From: Bacillota bacterium
GTDB taxonomy: Bacteria; Bacillota_A; Clostridia; Christensenellales; Aristaeellaceae
Reading direction: 5' to 3'
NCBI GenBank assembly: GCA_023421735.1
Contig: JAEZSP010000023.1
Span: 1 to 64,000, forward strand
DNA: 64,000 bases
Below the pieces are notes generated by a model that worked only from the letters and a program-made list of their open reading frames with translations, was not told the DNA's origin and made no database searches. Positions 37,050 to 45,361 of the stretch are shown piece by piece. The number at the start of each line of letters is the position of its first letter. Position 1 is the stretch's first letter. Position numbers and translations under genes: made by a program.

Positions 37050-37871
37050 TCAGTCGAGCGCGAGCGCCAAATAACCCGGTCGAACCGCGCCTTGCGGCGG
37101 TGGAACCAGCCAATGGATCATCCCGAACGGCACATCATTCCCCGGCAGCCGGACGCGATAGGATGCGGCCTTTGCGGCAGTATGCAAAATGGCCACGGCA
37201 TCCAAAACGGGCATTCCGACAAGCGCCAGTTCGCGCACGAGCGCGCCGCCTTCGTCCCGCTCCCAGAGTGCGCAGCCTTCGCCTGCTTCAGAGGTCAAAT
37301 ACGTGAGATTCAACCCTTCGGCGGCAAACGCAACGGCCTGTTCATCCCAGCGCGCATAGAACCCGCGCCCGGAAAACGCCGCATCCCGCATGCGCGCATA
37401 TCTCCCAGGTGGACAGGGCGCGCACCTCGCCCCCGCAGGGACAAACGGGAGCGAGACCGCGTCAAATGCCCGGATGTCCAGGGTAAACGCCGTGCGGTAG
37501 CCACGCTTTTCATAGTACCCGAAGAGGCTTTCGGACGCGGGGACGAGGGTAGACGCCTGCGCACCGCGCGCCGCCATCTCCGCATGCGCATGCATGAGCA
37601 AGTCGGTCGCGATGCCGCGTCCCCGAAACGCCGGGTCGGTCGCCACGGCGTAGACGTAACGCGCTGCGTACTCTTCACCGCCCAGAACGAGCGTCAAGGG
37701 CAGCATCGAAAGCATGCCGCACAGAACGCCGCCTTCGACCGCCACCAGCATATCCTCGTCGCGATGTCTGCGTGCAAAGTAATCAGCGATCTGCTCTGGG
37801 GTGTCGCCGAAAATCAGCGCCCACAATTCCATGAGGCGCGCGCGGTCGCCCCTTTGCGCAAGCCGAATCAT
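37050..37871 (-). CDS. GNAT-family acetyltransferase (Eis-like architecture)
   Basis: The 273-residue protein has an N-terminal GNAT domain with the acetyl-CoA motif VATDPAFRGRGIATDLLMHAH at about 84-104. A C-terminal half ends in a sterol-carrier-like segment typical of Eis/UCP-type acetyltransferases. The substrate is unknown. AAGGAG precedes the ATG; the gene follows the DUF2156 gene after 4 bp, and the two form an operon. Confidence 0.85.
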   Translation of the reverse strand: MIRLAQRGDRARLMELWALIFGDTPEQIADYFARRHRDEDMLVAVEGGVLCGMLSMLPLTLVLGGEEYAARYVYAVATDPAFRGRGIATDLLMHAHAEMAARGAQASTLVPASESLFGYYEKRGYRTAFTLDIRAFDAVSLPFVPAGARCAPCPPGRYARMRDAAFSGRGFYARWDEQAVAFAAEGLNLTYLTSEAGEGCALWERDEGGALVRELALVGMPVLDAVAILHTAAKAASYRVRLPGNDVPFGMIHWLVPPPQGAVRPGYLALALD

Positions 37872-37875
37872 ACGC

Positions 37876-38769
37876 CTACTCCTTCATGAACGCCGCGTAC
37901 TTATCGACGAGCCGCAGCGGATCATAGGAAAGCTTTGCCTTCCGCAGCCCCTCGACGCCCGCATCCTCCTCGCGGTCGACAAACTGGAAGCCCACGCAGT
38001 TGTGGCGCACAAATTCCCGGTTGATGATCTGGTAAGCGCCCTGTATGTCCGCAAATGCCTTTTCGAAATGCACAAGGAATGTGTCGTCCGAAAGCACGTC
38101 GCCAATCGCAAACGCCAGGACCCGCCCATCCACACGGATCAAGCCGCCCAAAAGCCCCAGTGTGCGAAAGCGACGCATCGCCTGCTCCACGGCGCAATAT
38201 TCACCGCTCAGCAGTTCATTCTGCTTGTCGTCGGAGGCAAGGTTCCACTCGAGGTTCATGCGGCGCACGTCGTCCATATTCGCCTCGGTAATCGGCTCGT
38301 AGGTCCAGTCCGGGTAATTTTCGACAAACCGGTTGATGTGGTTGCGCTTTGCGGCAAGCTTTTTCCCCGAGAGCGTCAAAAGCCGCTCGGCCTCGTAGAT
38401 ATAATCCGCATTCTGGCGGCAATCGATATATGAAAACCGTCCCGGGTAGTGCTCCTCAAGCCATTTTCGATCTTCTTCAAGCAACGTATTAAAGCGCATC
38501 TCGACGCCGCACGCTTTCGCGTCCGCGATGATCGCCTCAATCACGGGTTCGAGCGGCCCACTGCCCGCGGGAAAAAGATAGCTCGATTTTTGCTCCGTCG
38601 CCTTGACGATCACATAATCACCCATGCGGGCGACGCGATAGCCAAAGATGTAACGCCAAACATAACAAGTGGTAAAGCTGTAATCGAGGGAGACGCGACC
38701 GCCCTTGCGAAACAGCGCCGTCATCCATTCCCGATCCGCCAATTCGATCTCCCGAAATTCAAGTGCCAA
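37876..38769 (-). CDS. DUF2156 protein (phosphatidylglycerol lysyltransferase C-terminal domain-like)
   Basis: The 297-residue protein resembles the GNAT-type catalytic domain of MprF-like lysyltransferases found as stand-alone DUF2156 proteins. Motifs include LLTLSGKKLAAKRNHINRF, HFEKAFADIQGAYQIINREF and FVDREEDAGVEGLRKAK. I place the start at TTG (38769), because a TATAAT box at 38811-38806 lies downstream of the ATG at 38889, making that start untranscribed. It is followed by a GNAT gene; a joint acyl-transfer role is only suggested by adjacency. Confidence 0.78.
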   Translation of the reverse strand: MALEFREIELADREWMTALFRKGGRVSLDYSFTTCYVWRYIFGYRVARMGDYVIVKATEQKSSYLFPAGSGPLEPVIEAIIADAKACGVEMRFNTLLEEDRKWLEEHYPGRFSYIDCRQNADYIYEAERLLTLSGKKLAAKRNHINRFVENYPDWTYEPITEANMDDVRRMNLEWNLASDDKQNELLSGEYCAVEQAMRRFRTLGLLGGLIRVDGRVLAFAIGDVLSDDTFLVHFEKAFADIQGAYQIINREFVRHNCVGFQFVDREEDAGVEGLRKAKLSYDPLRLVDKYAAFMKE

Positions 38770-38805
38770 GCAAAAGAAACCTCTTTTCACTGATCTTTTT
38801 CGTCT

Positions 38806-38811
38806 ATTATA
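38806..38811 (-). promoter_or_regulatory. -10 element of the DUF2156-GNAT operon
   Basis: TATAAT at 38811-38806 with a poor TATCAT -35 17 bp upstream. It rules out the in-frame ATG at 38889 as the start of the downstream gene. Confidence 0.6.
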
Positions 38812-38892
38812 CCAGATTTCCATTTTCCATGATACCGCATACCACGTAAAATGAAGCGCACCGCTTCGCCCAGGGGGAATCCGAGGCACAAA

Positions 38893-38924
38893 TCGGCCGC
38901 GCGGGGAATTCCCCGCGCGGCCGA
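38893..38924. terminator. Perfect 32-bp palindrome, terminator-like
   Basis: TCGGCCGCGCGGGGAA and its exact complement, TTCCCCGCGCGGCCGA, abut without a spacer. It follows the zinc dehydrogenase stop (38940, minus strand) and probably ends the hexitol operon, though only a short TTTG follows. Confidence 0.75.
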
Positions 38925-38939
38925 CAGACAGTGTATTTT

Positions 38940-40199
38940 TTAGATCGCCTTCGCGTTCGCGAGCAGATACTTCTCCGCTTCGCCGGACCAGAGTCCGTTG
39001 TTGCCTGCGCAGATTTCCGCGAGCTTGGCAAAGATCGGATCGGTCTTGCCCTTCTCGGCGAAATCATCGATGGCGGTCAGCGGCAGGTCAATCTGGGTGT
39101 AGATGAGCTTTTTGCCGCCGGGAATCTTCGGGAGATTGAGCGTCGTCTCGATCACGGCGTTCAGGCCGCCCACGTGGGTGATCATGGCGGCGGGATTGAT
39201 CTTGCCCGCGGCGATCATGTCGAGGGACTCGATCATGTCGTCGGTATTGCCGCCGGAGGTGCCCACGAGGTGGTGGGAGGCATAGTGGACGTTATAGAAG
39301 TTGAAGTTCGCAGAGAACGCCGGATTCGTGGGGCCTGCGAAGAAGTTCAGGCAGCCGTCCATGCCGAGAATCTTGTCGCCCTGCTCCACGACGGGCGCAA
39401 CGGGCGCGAAGACGAATACGTCGTCATAGCCCTTGCCGTCCGTAATCGCCATGAGCTCCTCCACCGGATCCTCGCCGGAGGTGTTCATGTAGATGAGCTT
39501 CACGCCGTTTTTCGCGGCCTCTTCAACGGTATAAATGCTCGCCGCGCGATCGAGGCGCGCCTGATTGATGTCGGTCACGACCAGCACGCCGGGCTTGCGG
39601 TCGGTGTGGATGGCATAATCGATGGCACCCAGGCCCATCGGGCCGACGCCCGCGAGGATCGCCATGTTGCCGCCTTCGACGATGCCCATCTTGTGCTCAT
39701 ACTTGCCGGGATCGGTATGGTACTGCGCATGGAAAGCGCCGACGATGCAGGAAAGGGGTTCGGAGAGCGAGCCGTAGAAGAACTCATCCGCGCCGTAGTG
39801 CAGAAGGCAGTTGTTCTCCATGACCTCGTTCATGAGGATGGCGTACTGCGTATCGCCGCCCACGTGCGGGAAGGAATAGCCGGGGGTGTGAAGCGTGCCG
39901 TGGTAGTTGATCGCGGGCTGAATGGAGAACTTCTCGCCGACGTTGAACTTGCCTGCCCACTTCTTGCCCACCTGAACGATCTCGCCGCAGAACTCGTGGC
40001 CGATCATGACGGGATTGGTCGCGATGTCGTTGGGCACGCGCTTGTGATCCTCGCCCTGAATGGCGGCCTTGTAGCTGGACATGCAGATGGAGTCGGAAAT
40101 GTTCTTGACGAGAATCTCGTCGTCCTGGATCGCCGGAAGCTCGATGGTCTCAAGCCTCAGATCGTTCTTTCCGTAGAGTCTGACGCACTTAGTCTGCAT
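38940..40199 (-). CDS. Zinc-dependent dehydrogenase, L-sorbose 1-phosphate reductase-like
   Basis: The 419-residue protein is a medium-chain dehydrogenase of the SorE type, with the nucleotide motif AGVGPMGLGA (about 183-192), VMIGHEFCGE near residue 64-73 and the metal-site-bearing N-terminal half. SorE reduces L-sorbose 1-phosphate to D-glucitol 6-phosphate. GAGGAGG precedes the ATG. It is the last of three dehydrogenase genes; with the sorbitol-6-phosphate dehydrogenase-like gene it would form a route from L-sorbose 1-phosphate to fructose 6-phosphate. Confidence 0.8.
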   Translation of the reverse strand: MQTKCVRLYGKNDLRLETIELPAIQDDEILVKNISDSICMSSYKAAIQGEDHKRVPNDIATNPVMIGHEFCGEIVQVGKKWAGKFNVGEKFSIQPAINYHGTLHTPGYSFPHVGGDTQYAILMNEVMENNCLLHYGADEFFYGSLSEPLSCIVGAFHAQYHTDPGKYEHKMGIVEGGNMAILAGVGPMGLGAIDYAIHTDRKPGVLVVTDINQARLDRAASIYTVEEAAKNGVKLIYMNTSGEDPVEELMAITDGKGYDDVFVFAPVAPVVEQGDKILGMDGCLNFFAGPTNPAFSANFNFYNVHYASHHLVGTSGGNTDDMIESLDMIAAGKINPAAMITHVGGLNAVIETTLNLPKIPGGKKLIYTQIDLPLTAIDDFAEKGKTDPIFAKLAEICAGNNGLWSGEAEKYLLANAKAI

Positions 40200-40202
40200 T
40201 TT

Positions 40203-41348
40203 CTATTCCTCCTCGATAATCATGTGGTACAAAACGTCGTCCTCGGCAAGCCCGCTCACCGCGCGGACGGCGCCATCAAGTCCCATCGTCTCGACGAGCC
40301 CGCGCACGTGCCGCGTGCCCGGATCGTCGTTTGTGAAGTCATATCCCGCACGGATGATCCGCGCAAGCGCAAAGGGCGTGCCGCCGTGCTTGAGGCACAG
40401 ATGTGCGGGCGTCACCAGCCGATCCGCGCGCGCGAGCTTCCTGCGCGTGTCCGCGCCCAGCCGCCATAGTGGATCGACCATGTGCGGATTGCGCAGCAGC
40501 GAGAGGATGATCTCGCTCCAACTCTTCATTTCGCCATCCGTAAACCCGTACGCGCCCGAAAGCCCGACCGCCGCCTCGGAAAGCGCGTCTGTGACCACCT
40601 TTTCAATCTCGGGATTGCGGATCGCCTGAAGACTCGTCCCCAGCCCCATGGGCATCCCCAGATAGGCGACCGCGCAGTGGGCCATGTTCAGCGTGTAGAG
40701 CTTGCGCGCCTCCTCGGCTTCCAGCCGATCGGAAAGCCGCAGCCGGGGTGCGCTGGGCGGATTGCCCACGAATGCCTCGCGCGCAACCGCCTGTTCAAAA
40801 AAACCGTTGTTGTAGACCGCGAGCGGATCTGCCTCCAGCATCTCGGGTTTTGCGTCCGGAGAGATGCACATCATGAATATACCCGAAACTCCGACGTTTC
40901 GATCAAGATAACGCCGCGCCGCGCCTTCCAGCCGCTCCTCGAGCATGCGCCGAAATGCGTGCTCCGGGGACGTCATGTTGACGTTGACGATGATGTTCAT
41001 CTGCGAACACGGCATTTCCCTGTCGCGCAGCGCGATATACGGTGCGATTGCATCTGCGACAGCCGGAAGGTCGTCCTTGAAAACCGCCACGTCCACGCAA
41101 ACCTCATCGCCCAGAAAAAGCGCGGTCAGATCATCCGACGCCAGGTGAGCGCAAAAACCGCCTTCGACGATTTCCGTCCGCACGCCGCTCTCGTCCGCCT
41201 TGTAGATGGAATAACGCCCACGCGCATTGAGGCGCTCGACAAGACCTTCGTCGATATCGACGAAATCGACGAACTGGCCGCCCTCCCGCATGATGTCCGC
41301 GACAAACCCGCGGCCGATTTTGCCCGCACCCCAAACAAGGAACCGCAT
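40203..41348 (-). CDS. Mannitol dehydrogenase family protein (MtlD-like)
   Basis: The 381-residue protein has the long-chain polyol dehydrogenase pattern: FLVWGAGKIGRGFVADI at the start and KLYTLNMAHCAVAYLG with the catalytic Lys-Asn-His set. It likely interconverts a hexitol (phosphate) and the ketose with NAD. The ATG overlaps the SDR stop by one base (TAATG). The longer in-frame ATG at 41459 lies in the upstream gene. It sits between the SrlD-like and SorE-like genes in the same operon. Confidence 0.85.
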   Translation of the reverse strand: MRFLVWGAGKIGRGFVADIMREGGQFVDFVDIDEGLVERLNARGRYSIYKADESGVRTEIVEGGFCAHLASDDLTALFLGDEVCVDVAVFKDDLPAVADAIAPYIALRDREMPCSQMNIIVNVNMTSPEHAFRRMLEERLEGAARRYLDRNVGVSGIFMMCISPDAKPEMLEADPLAVYNNGFFEQAVAREAFVGNPPSAPRLRLSDRLEAEEARKLYTLNMAHCAVAYLGMPMGLGTSLQAIRNPEIEKVVTDALSEAAVGLSGAYGFTDGEMKSWSEIILSLLRNPHMVDPLWRLGADTRRKLARADRLVTPAHLCLKHGGTPFALARIIRAGYDFTNDDPGTRHVRGLVETMGLDGAVRAVSGLAEDDVLYHMIIEEE

Positions 41349-42142
41349 TACGGCTGCATCTGCTGACCGCCGGTCACGTTGATGGCCTGCCCGGTCATAT
41401 AACTGGATTCCTCGGAAAGCAGGAAGACCATGACATTCGCGATGTCGTCGTACTGGCAACCGCGCTTCATGGGCACCTGATTCACGTACTTTTCGCGAAT
41501 CTTCTCCTTGGTGGTTCCTTGATTACGGGCGTACTGCTCATAAAGCGAGTTGACCCACAGCGGGGAATCCAGAAGGTTGCCGGGGCAAATGGAGTTGACG
41601 CGGATGCCCTCTTCGGCAAGTTCGAGTGCGAGGGATTCGGTCAGGCCGATGCCGCCGAATTTGCTCGCAGAATAGGCGCTGTTCTTCGCAGAACCCTTTT
41701 TGCCGGACTTCGAGTTGATCTGCACGATCACGCCGCCGGTTTTCTGCTGGCGGAACTTTTCGACAGCCGCCTTTGCGGTATTGAAGTAGCCGTTCAAATT
41801 CACGTCCACGACAAAGCTGAATTCCTTATAGGTCATGGCCTCAATGGGGTTCGAGCGCACGACGCCCGCATTCGCGACCACCTTGTCCACCCGGCCGTAT
41901 TTTTCGACCGCGGCATCCATCAGCGCCACGCAGGAATCATAGTCGCACACGTTGAGCTTCATCGCAAAGCCATCCTTGAGCTGCGCGGCAATTGCCTGCG
42001 CACCCTCGAGGTTCATGTCGCCCACGACCACCTTCGCGCCTTCTTCGCTCAGCCGCAGGGCCAGCGCCTCGCCCAGTCCCTGCGCCGCGCCGGTCACGAC
42101 GACGACCTGATCCTTCAATCTCTGGCATTCACGCATTTGCAT
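41348..42142 (-). CDS. srlD: SDR dehydrogenase, sorbitol-6-phosphate 2-dehydrogenase-like
   Basis: The 264-residue protein is a short-chain dehydrogenase with the TGAAQGLG cofactor motif, the NAG motif (VVANAGVVRS) and the YSASK catalytic Tyr/Lys. The late segments VPMKRGCQYDDIANV and YMTGQAINVTGGQQM closely resemble SrlD (GutD), which oxidises glucitol 6-phosphate to fructose 6-phosphate. GGAGAG precedes the ATG. It heads the three-gene operon and is preceded by a TATAAT promoter and a cre-like palindrome. Confidence 0.87.
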   Translation of the reverse strand: MQMRECQRLKDQVVVVTGAAQGLGEALALRLSEEGAKVVVGDMNLEGAQAIAAQLKDGFAMKLNVCDYDSCVALMDAAVEKYGRVDKVVANAGVVRSNPIEAMTYKEFSFVVDVNLNGYFNTAKAAVEKFRQQKTGGVIVQINSKSGKKGSAKNSAYSASKFGGIGLTESLALELAEEGIRVNSICPGNLLDSPLWVNSLYEQYARNQGTTKEKIREKYVNQVPMKRGCQYDDIANVMVFLLSEESSYMTGQAINVTGGQQMQP

Positions 42143-42157
42143 GTCGATCTCTCCTTT

Positions 42158-42187
42158 TCAAAGCGGTTTAATTCTTCGACCATTATA
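42158..42187 (-). promoter_or_regulatory. Promoter with cre-like site, hexitol operon
   Basis: TATAAT lies at 42187-42182. Between it and the SDR start, TTAAACCGCTTTGA (42171-42158) matches the CcpA cre consensus TGWAANCGNTNWCA at all but two positions. Catabolite repression of a hexitol-use operon would be expected, but the assignment is tentative. Confidence 0.45.
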
Positions 42188-42243
42188 GCACAAAGGTTGC
42201 AAAACCGTTAGTCCTTTGTCGTAAAAAATCGCGCAAATCCGCT

Positions 42244-43221
42244 CTACCGGATGCCCCGCGCCTTGCCGAGAAAGTGGAACACCGCAAAAAAGACGATGTT
42301 GACCGCGACCACGCCCGCACCGGTCGGGAGCGAGTAGACGCAGGAGAGCATGAGCCCGATGAGAAAACAGACCGCAGAGATGACGCCTGCCGCGAGCACC
42401 ACCTGCAAAAACCGCGAAAACACGCGCATGGCGGTGAGCGCCGGAAAGATGATGAGCGACGAGATGAGCATGGTTCCCATCAACCGCATGCCCATCACGA
42501 CCGTCACGGCGGTAAGGATCGCGAGCAGCATATTGAAAAACGAAGCGTGCGTACCCGTCGCCCGGGCGAAGGTTTCGTCAAATGTCACGGCGAAGAGCCG
42601 CCGGTACGACACGATAAAGAGCGCCGCGACCGCGACAGAGACAATCGTCGCATAGAGCGCGTCTCCCGTCGAAACCGAGAGGATCGATCCGAACAGGTAG
42701 TTCGTGATGTCGATATTGATGCCCTTTGTGGTCGAGACGACCACGACGCCGATGGCGAGCGCGCCGGTTGAAAGAAGCGCGATCGCCGCATCGCCCTTGA
42801 TGCGGCTCGACGCATTGAGCTTGAGGAGCAGAAACGCCAATATGATCACCACGATGGTCGTAAACACCATGGGATTTTCAGAAATCCACGAAGCCGCGCC
42901 GTAGTATCGGCTCGCGGCGGGTACGGAACCCAGCGCAGTTGCGATGGCAAGCGCACCGAAACCCACATGGGAAAGCCCGTCGCCAATCATGGAATAGCGC
43001 TTGAGCACCAGCGGAACGCCCAACAGCGCCGCGCACAGCGAGACCGAAAGGCCCACCGCCAGCGCACGCCGAATGAAGGGATAGCCGAGGTAACGCCCAA
43101 ATTCCACAAACGCGCGGACGATCTCCGCGCGAAAGACAATCAAAAGAAGCGCCAACAGCACGCATAACAGCGCGAGCCCCGCCGACCATCGTTTGCGCAA
43201 AGCAAGGTCCTGATCAGTCAT
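42244..43221 (-). CDS. znuB: Zinc ABC transporter permease
   Basis: The 325-residue membrane protein has about eight hydrophobic segments and the ABC-3 family pattern (SMIGDGLSHVGFGALA, MRLMGTMLISSLIIFPALTAM) of metal importers. The ATG at 43221 has GGAGGC and overlaps znuC by 8 bp. It completes the operon znuA-zur-znuC-znuB, so zinc is the probable substrate; manganese cannot be excluded from this protein alone. Confidence 0.9.
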   Translation of the reverse strand: MTDQDLALRKRWSAGLALLCVLLALLLIVFRAEIVRAFVEFGRYLGYPFIRRALAVGLSVSLCAALLGVPLVLKRYSMIGDGLSHVGFGALAIATALGSVPAASRYYGAASWISENPMVFTTIVVIILAFLLLKLNASSRIKGDAAIALLSTGALAIGVVVVSTTKGINIDITNYLFGSILSVSTGDALYATIVSVAVAALFIVSYRRLFAVTFDETFARATGTHASFFNMLLAILTAVTVVMGMRLMGTMLISSLIIFPALTAMRVFSRFLQVVLAAGVISAVCFLIGLMLSCVYSLPTGAGVVAVNIVFFAVFHFLGKARGIR

Positions 43222-43897
43222 TGTCCCGCCTCCACTGCGCGTATTCACCGGATGTCAGATACCGGCCGACGGTGTTATTCATGACGAGCACGTGCTGCGC
43301 GTCCCGCAACGCGCCGTGCACGTCGTGCGAGATGGTCGCAACCGCGACGCCTTTGCGGTTCAGGGTCTTAATGATGTCATACATCTCCTCGGTTGCCTGC
43401 GGATCGAGGCCCGTGACCGGCTCGTCGAGGAGCAAAAGGGAGTCCGTCGCGCACATGGCGCGCGCGAGCAGTGCCCGCTGCTGCTGCCCGCCGGAGAGCG
43501 TGCGATAGGGCTTTTTCCGCAGCGCGGAAATACCGATCATCTCCATGTTTTCCTGCGCGCGCACCTTAAGCGCCCGGGAAAGAAAGAGATGCCCGCCCGC
43601 ACGGCTGACCAGACCTGAAAACACGACTTCCTCAACCGAGGCCGGAAAATCGCGCTGCACCTGCGTCTGCTGGGGAAGATACCCGATCTGGTTTTTTTTG
43701 AGTCCGTCGCCATAGTGAACGGCGCCGGATTTCAGCTTCACGAGCCCGAGCATCGCCTTCATAACCGAACTTTTGCCCGAACCGTTTTCGCCAATGATGA
43801 CGAGATAGTCGCCCTTTTCCACCCCGAAGGTCGCGTCCCGCACGGCGGTCACGCCCTCGTAGCTGATTTGCGCCTTCTCAAGTGCGATGAGCGCCAT
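43214..43897 (-). CDS. znuC: Zinc ABC transporter ATP-binding protein
   Basis: The 227-residue ATPase has Walker A GENGSGKSS, the signature LSGGQQQRALLARA, Walker B LLLLDEPVTGLDP and the H-loop ISHDVHGAL. The ATG at 43897 has GGAGGAGG upstream and overlaps the Fur-family gene by 20 bp. It energises ZnuB. Confidence 0.92.
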   Translation of the reverse strand: MALIALEKAQISYEGVTAVRDATFGVEKGDYLVIIGENGSGKSSVMKAMLGLVKLKSGAVHYGDGLKKNQIGYLPQQTQVQRDFPASVEEVVFSGLVSRAGGHLFLSRALKVRAQENMEMIGISALRKKPYRTLSGGQQQRALLARAMCATDSLLLLDEPVTGLDPQATEEMYDIIKTLNRKGVAVATISHDVHGALRDAQHVLVMNNTVGRYLTSGEYAQWRRDND

Positions 43898-44312
43898 CCG
43901 CATCCTCCTCCGCACGCGCTGCGCACGCACCGCAGACTCCCACAAGCACGGACTGTTTGGGATCGATCATAAAGTCATGCTCGCCCCGAATATGCCGGGA
44001 CAGCATGCCGACCAGCTCACAGTCCACATGGTACAGCGCCCCGCAGACCCGGCACATGAGGTGCAAATGCGAATCGCAATCCGCGTCGTCTTCGACGAAT
44101 TGGTAAAAAAAGCCCGTCTCATTTTGATACTTGCGGACGCGCCCCTGTTCGGCAAGCTGCTCCAGGAAGCGGTAGACGGTGGTTTTCCCCGCGGCGATGC
44201 CGTCTTCGTGGAGCGCCTGCGTGAGCGCGTCGAGCGTGTAGTGCTGCAAAGCGTTATCCGTCAGAAAGCGGAGCATGTCGCGCTTTTGGCGGGTGGAGTA
44301 TTCTCCGCGCAT
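43878..44312 (-). CDS. zur: Fur-family regulator, probably Zur
   Basis: The 144-residue repressor has the Fur winged helix (STRQKRDMLRFL, TTVYRFLEQLAEQG), the HLHLMCRVCG motif with the first structural Cys pair, and the second Cys pair in VCGACAARAEE. It is encoded within the zinc importer operon, which points to Zur rather than Fur. The ATG overlaps the znuA stop by two bases (TGATG). The likely target is the palindrome in front of znuA. Confidence 0.88.
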   Translation of the reverse strand: MRGEYSTRQKRDMLRFLTDNALQHYTLDALTQALHEDGIAAGKTTVYRFLEQLAEQGRVRKYQNETGFFYQFVEDDADCDSHLHLMCRVCGALYHVDCELVGMLSRHIRGEHDFMIDPKQSVLVGVCGACAARAEEDADGAHRT

Positions 44313-45241
44313 CAGTTTAACCCTCTTTCGAGCGCCTCCACATTCTTCTGCATCAGGGTAACGTAGGTTTCGCCCGCCTCAAAGTCCGTCTGCGTCACGT
44401 TTTGAAGCGACTGGAAGGTCAAAATGTCAACGCCTGTCTCCGCGGCGATTGTTTTGGCGATATTGCCGTTTGACAGCTCGATCTGATAGACGACCGGAAT
44501 GTCGTCCGTCACGATCTTGTCGATCAAAAAGGTCACGGTCTGCGCGCTCGGCTCCGTCTCACTCGTACAGCCGGGGAAGGCGGCGTAGTATGTGAGGCCG
44601 TATTCGCGCGCGAAGTATAAAAACGGGAAGCGATCGCCGAAAATAAACTCCTTCCGCCGCGCGCTTGCGACGATATTGCGAAACGAAGTGTCGAGCGCCA
44701 CGATGTCCGCCGCATACGCGTCCGCGTTGGCGGTATATGTCGTTTCGTTCGCGGGATCGAGGGCAACCAGCTTGTCCCGGATGAAATAGACCATCTTGGC
44801 GGCGTTCACGGGCGAGGTCCAGATATGCTCGTCATACGCCACGCCTTCCCCTTCCTCCTCGCCGGACTCCATGCCTTCCACCGTTTCCTCTTCGAGCGGG
44901 TCGATGCTGTCAAACATCCGCGCAACCGCCGGTGCGTCGTTTCCCAGCGAAGACAGGATGTCGTCCGCCCACACGTCCGATTCGCCGCCGATGTAGATAA
45001 AAAGATCCGCATCCATCACGGACACGATGTCCTCCGGCGAAGGATCAAAGGAATGAACCTCCTGCCCGGGCTTGATGAGCAGCGTGATTTTTGCCGCGTC
45101 GCCGACGACCGCGCGCGCAAAGTCGTAGCACGGAAAGTCGGTCACAACGATATTTAGATTTGTCTCCCCCATGCCGGGAAGGGCCGCACAGCCGGTGAGA
45201 AGCGCGAGTGTCAGAACGAGTGTCAGAACTTTCTTGATCAT
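44312..45241 (-). CDS. znuA: Zinc ABC transporter substrate-binding lipoprotein
   Basis: The 309-residue protein begins MIKKVLTLVLTLALLTGCAALPG, a signal peptide with an LTGC lipobox. The cluster A-I metal-binding fold supplies metal ligands including H in KPGQEVHSFDPSPED, the acidic loop EETVEGMESGEEEGEGVAYDEHIW (rich in Glu, His-containing) and TGVDILT near the C-terminus. It binds zinc outside the membrane and delivers it to ZnuB. It is the first gene after the operator-promoter at 45258-45314. Confidence 0.9.
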   Translation of the reverse strand: MIKKVLTLVLTLALLTGCAALPGMGETNLNIVVTDFPCYDFARAVVGDAAKITLLIKPGQEVHSFDPSPEDIVSVMDADLFIYIGGESDVWADDILSSLGNDAPAVARMFDSIDPLEEETVEGMESGEEEGEGVAYDEHIWTSPVNAAKMVYFIRDKLVALDPANETTYTANADAYAADIVALDTSFRNIVASARRKEFIFGDRFPFLYFAREYGLTYYAAFPGCTSETEPSAQTVTFLIDKIVTDDIPVVYQIELSNGNIAKTIAAETGVDILTFQSLQNVTQTDFEAGETYVTLMQKNVEALERGLN

Positions 45242-45257
45242 GATGCCCTCCGGAATA

Positions 45258-45314
45258 TGAAATTGAATTCGGATTTCGATTTCATATTATATACCCATAG
45301 GCATATGATGTCAA
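45258..45314 (-). promoter_or_regulatory. znu operon promoter with probable Zur operator
   Basis: TTGACA (45314-45309) and TATAAT (45291-45286) are 17 bp apart. Directly downstream, TGAAATTGAATT-CGG-ATTTCGATTTCA (45258-45284) is a 27-bp near-palindrome (10 of 12 arm positions pair) of the AT-rich form expected for Fur-family proteins, overlapping the transcript start. The Zur gene lies in the operon it would control. Confidence 0.78.
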
Positions 45315-45343
45315 CCGCCGCGTCCCGTTATAAGGGGCGCGGC
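45315..45343. terminator. Hairpin between ECF S component and znuA promoter
   Basis: CCGCCGCG and CGCGGCGG form a perfect outer stem with an inner TCCC/GGGG pairing. It follows the ECF gene stop (45362, minus strand) and abuts the znuA -35; no T-tract is present, so termination strength is uncertain. Confidence 0.55.
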
Positions 45344-45361
45344 GGGAAAATCACATATTCT

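Noticed and set aside
38931..40469. 512-codon frame opposite the zinc dehydrogenase
   Set aside because: Antisense shadow of a well-supported gene, with no signal for independent expression.
42143..42243. Riboswitch upstream of the hexitol operon
   Set aside because: The leader is short and only a promoter and cre-like site are visible.
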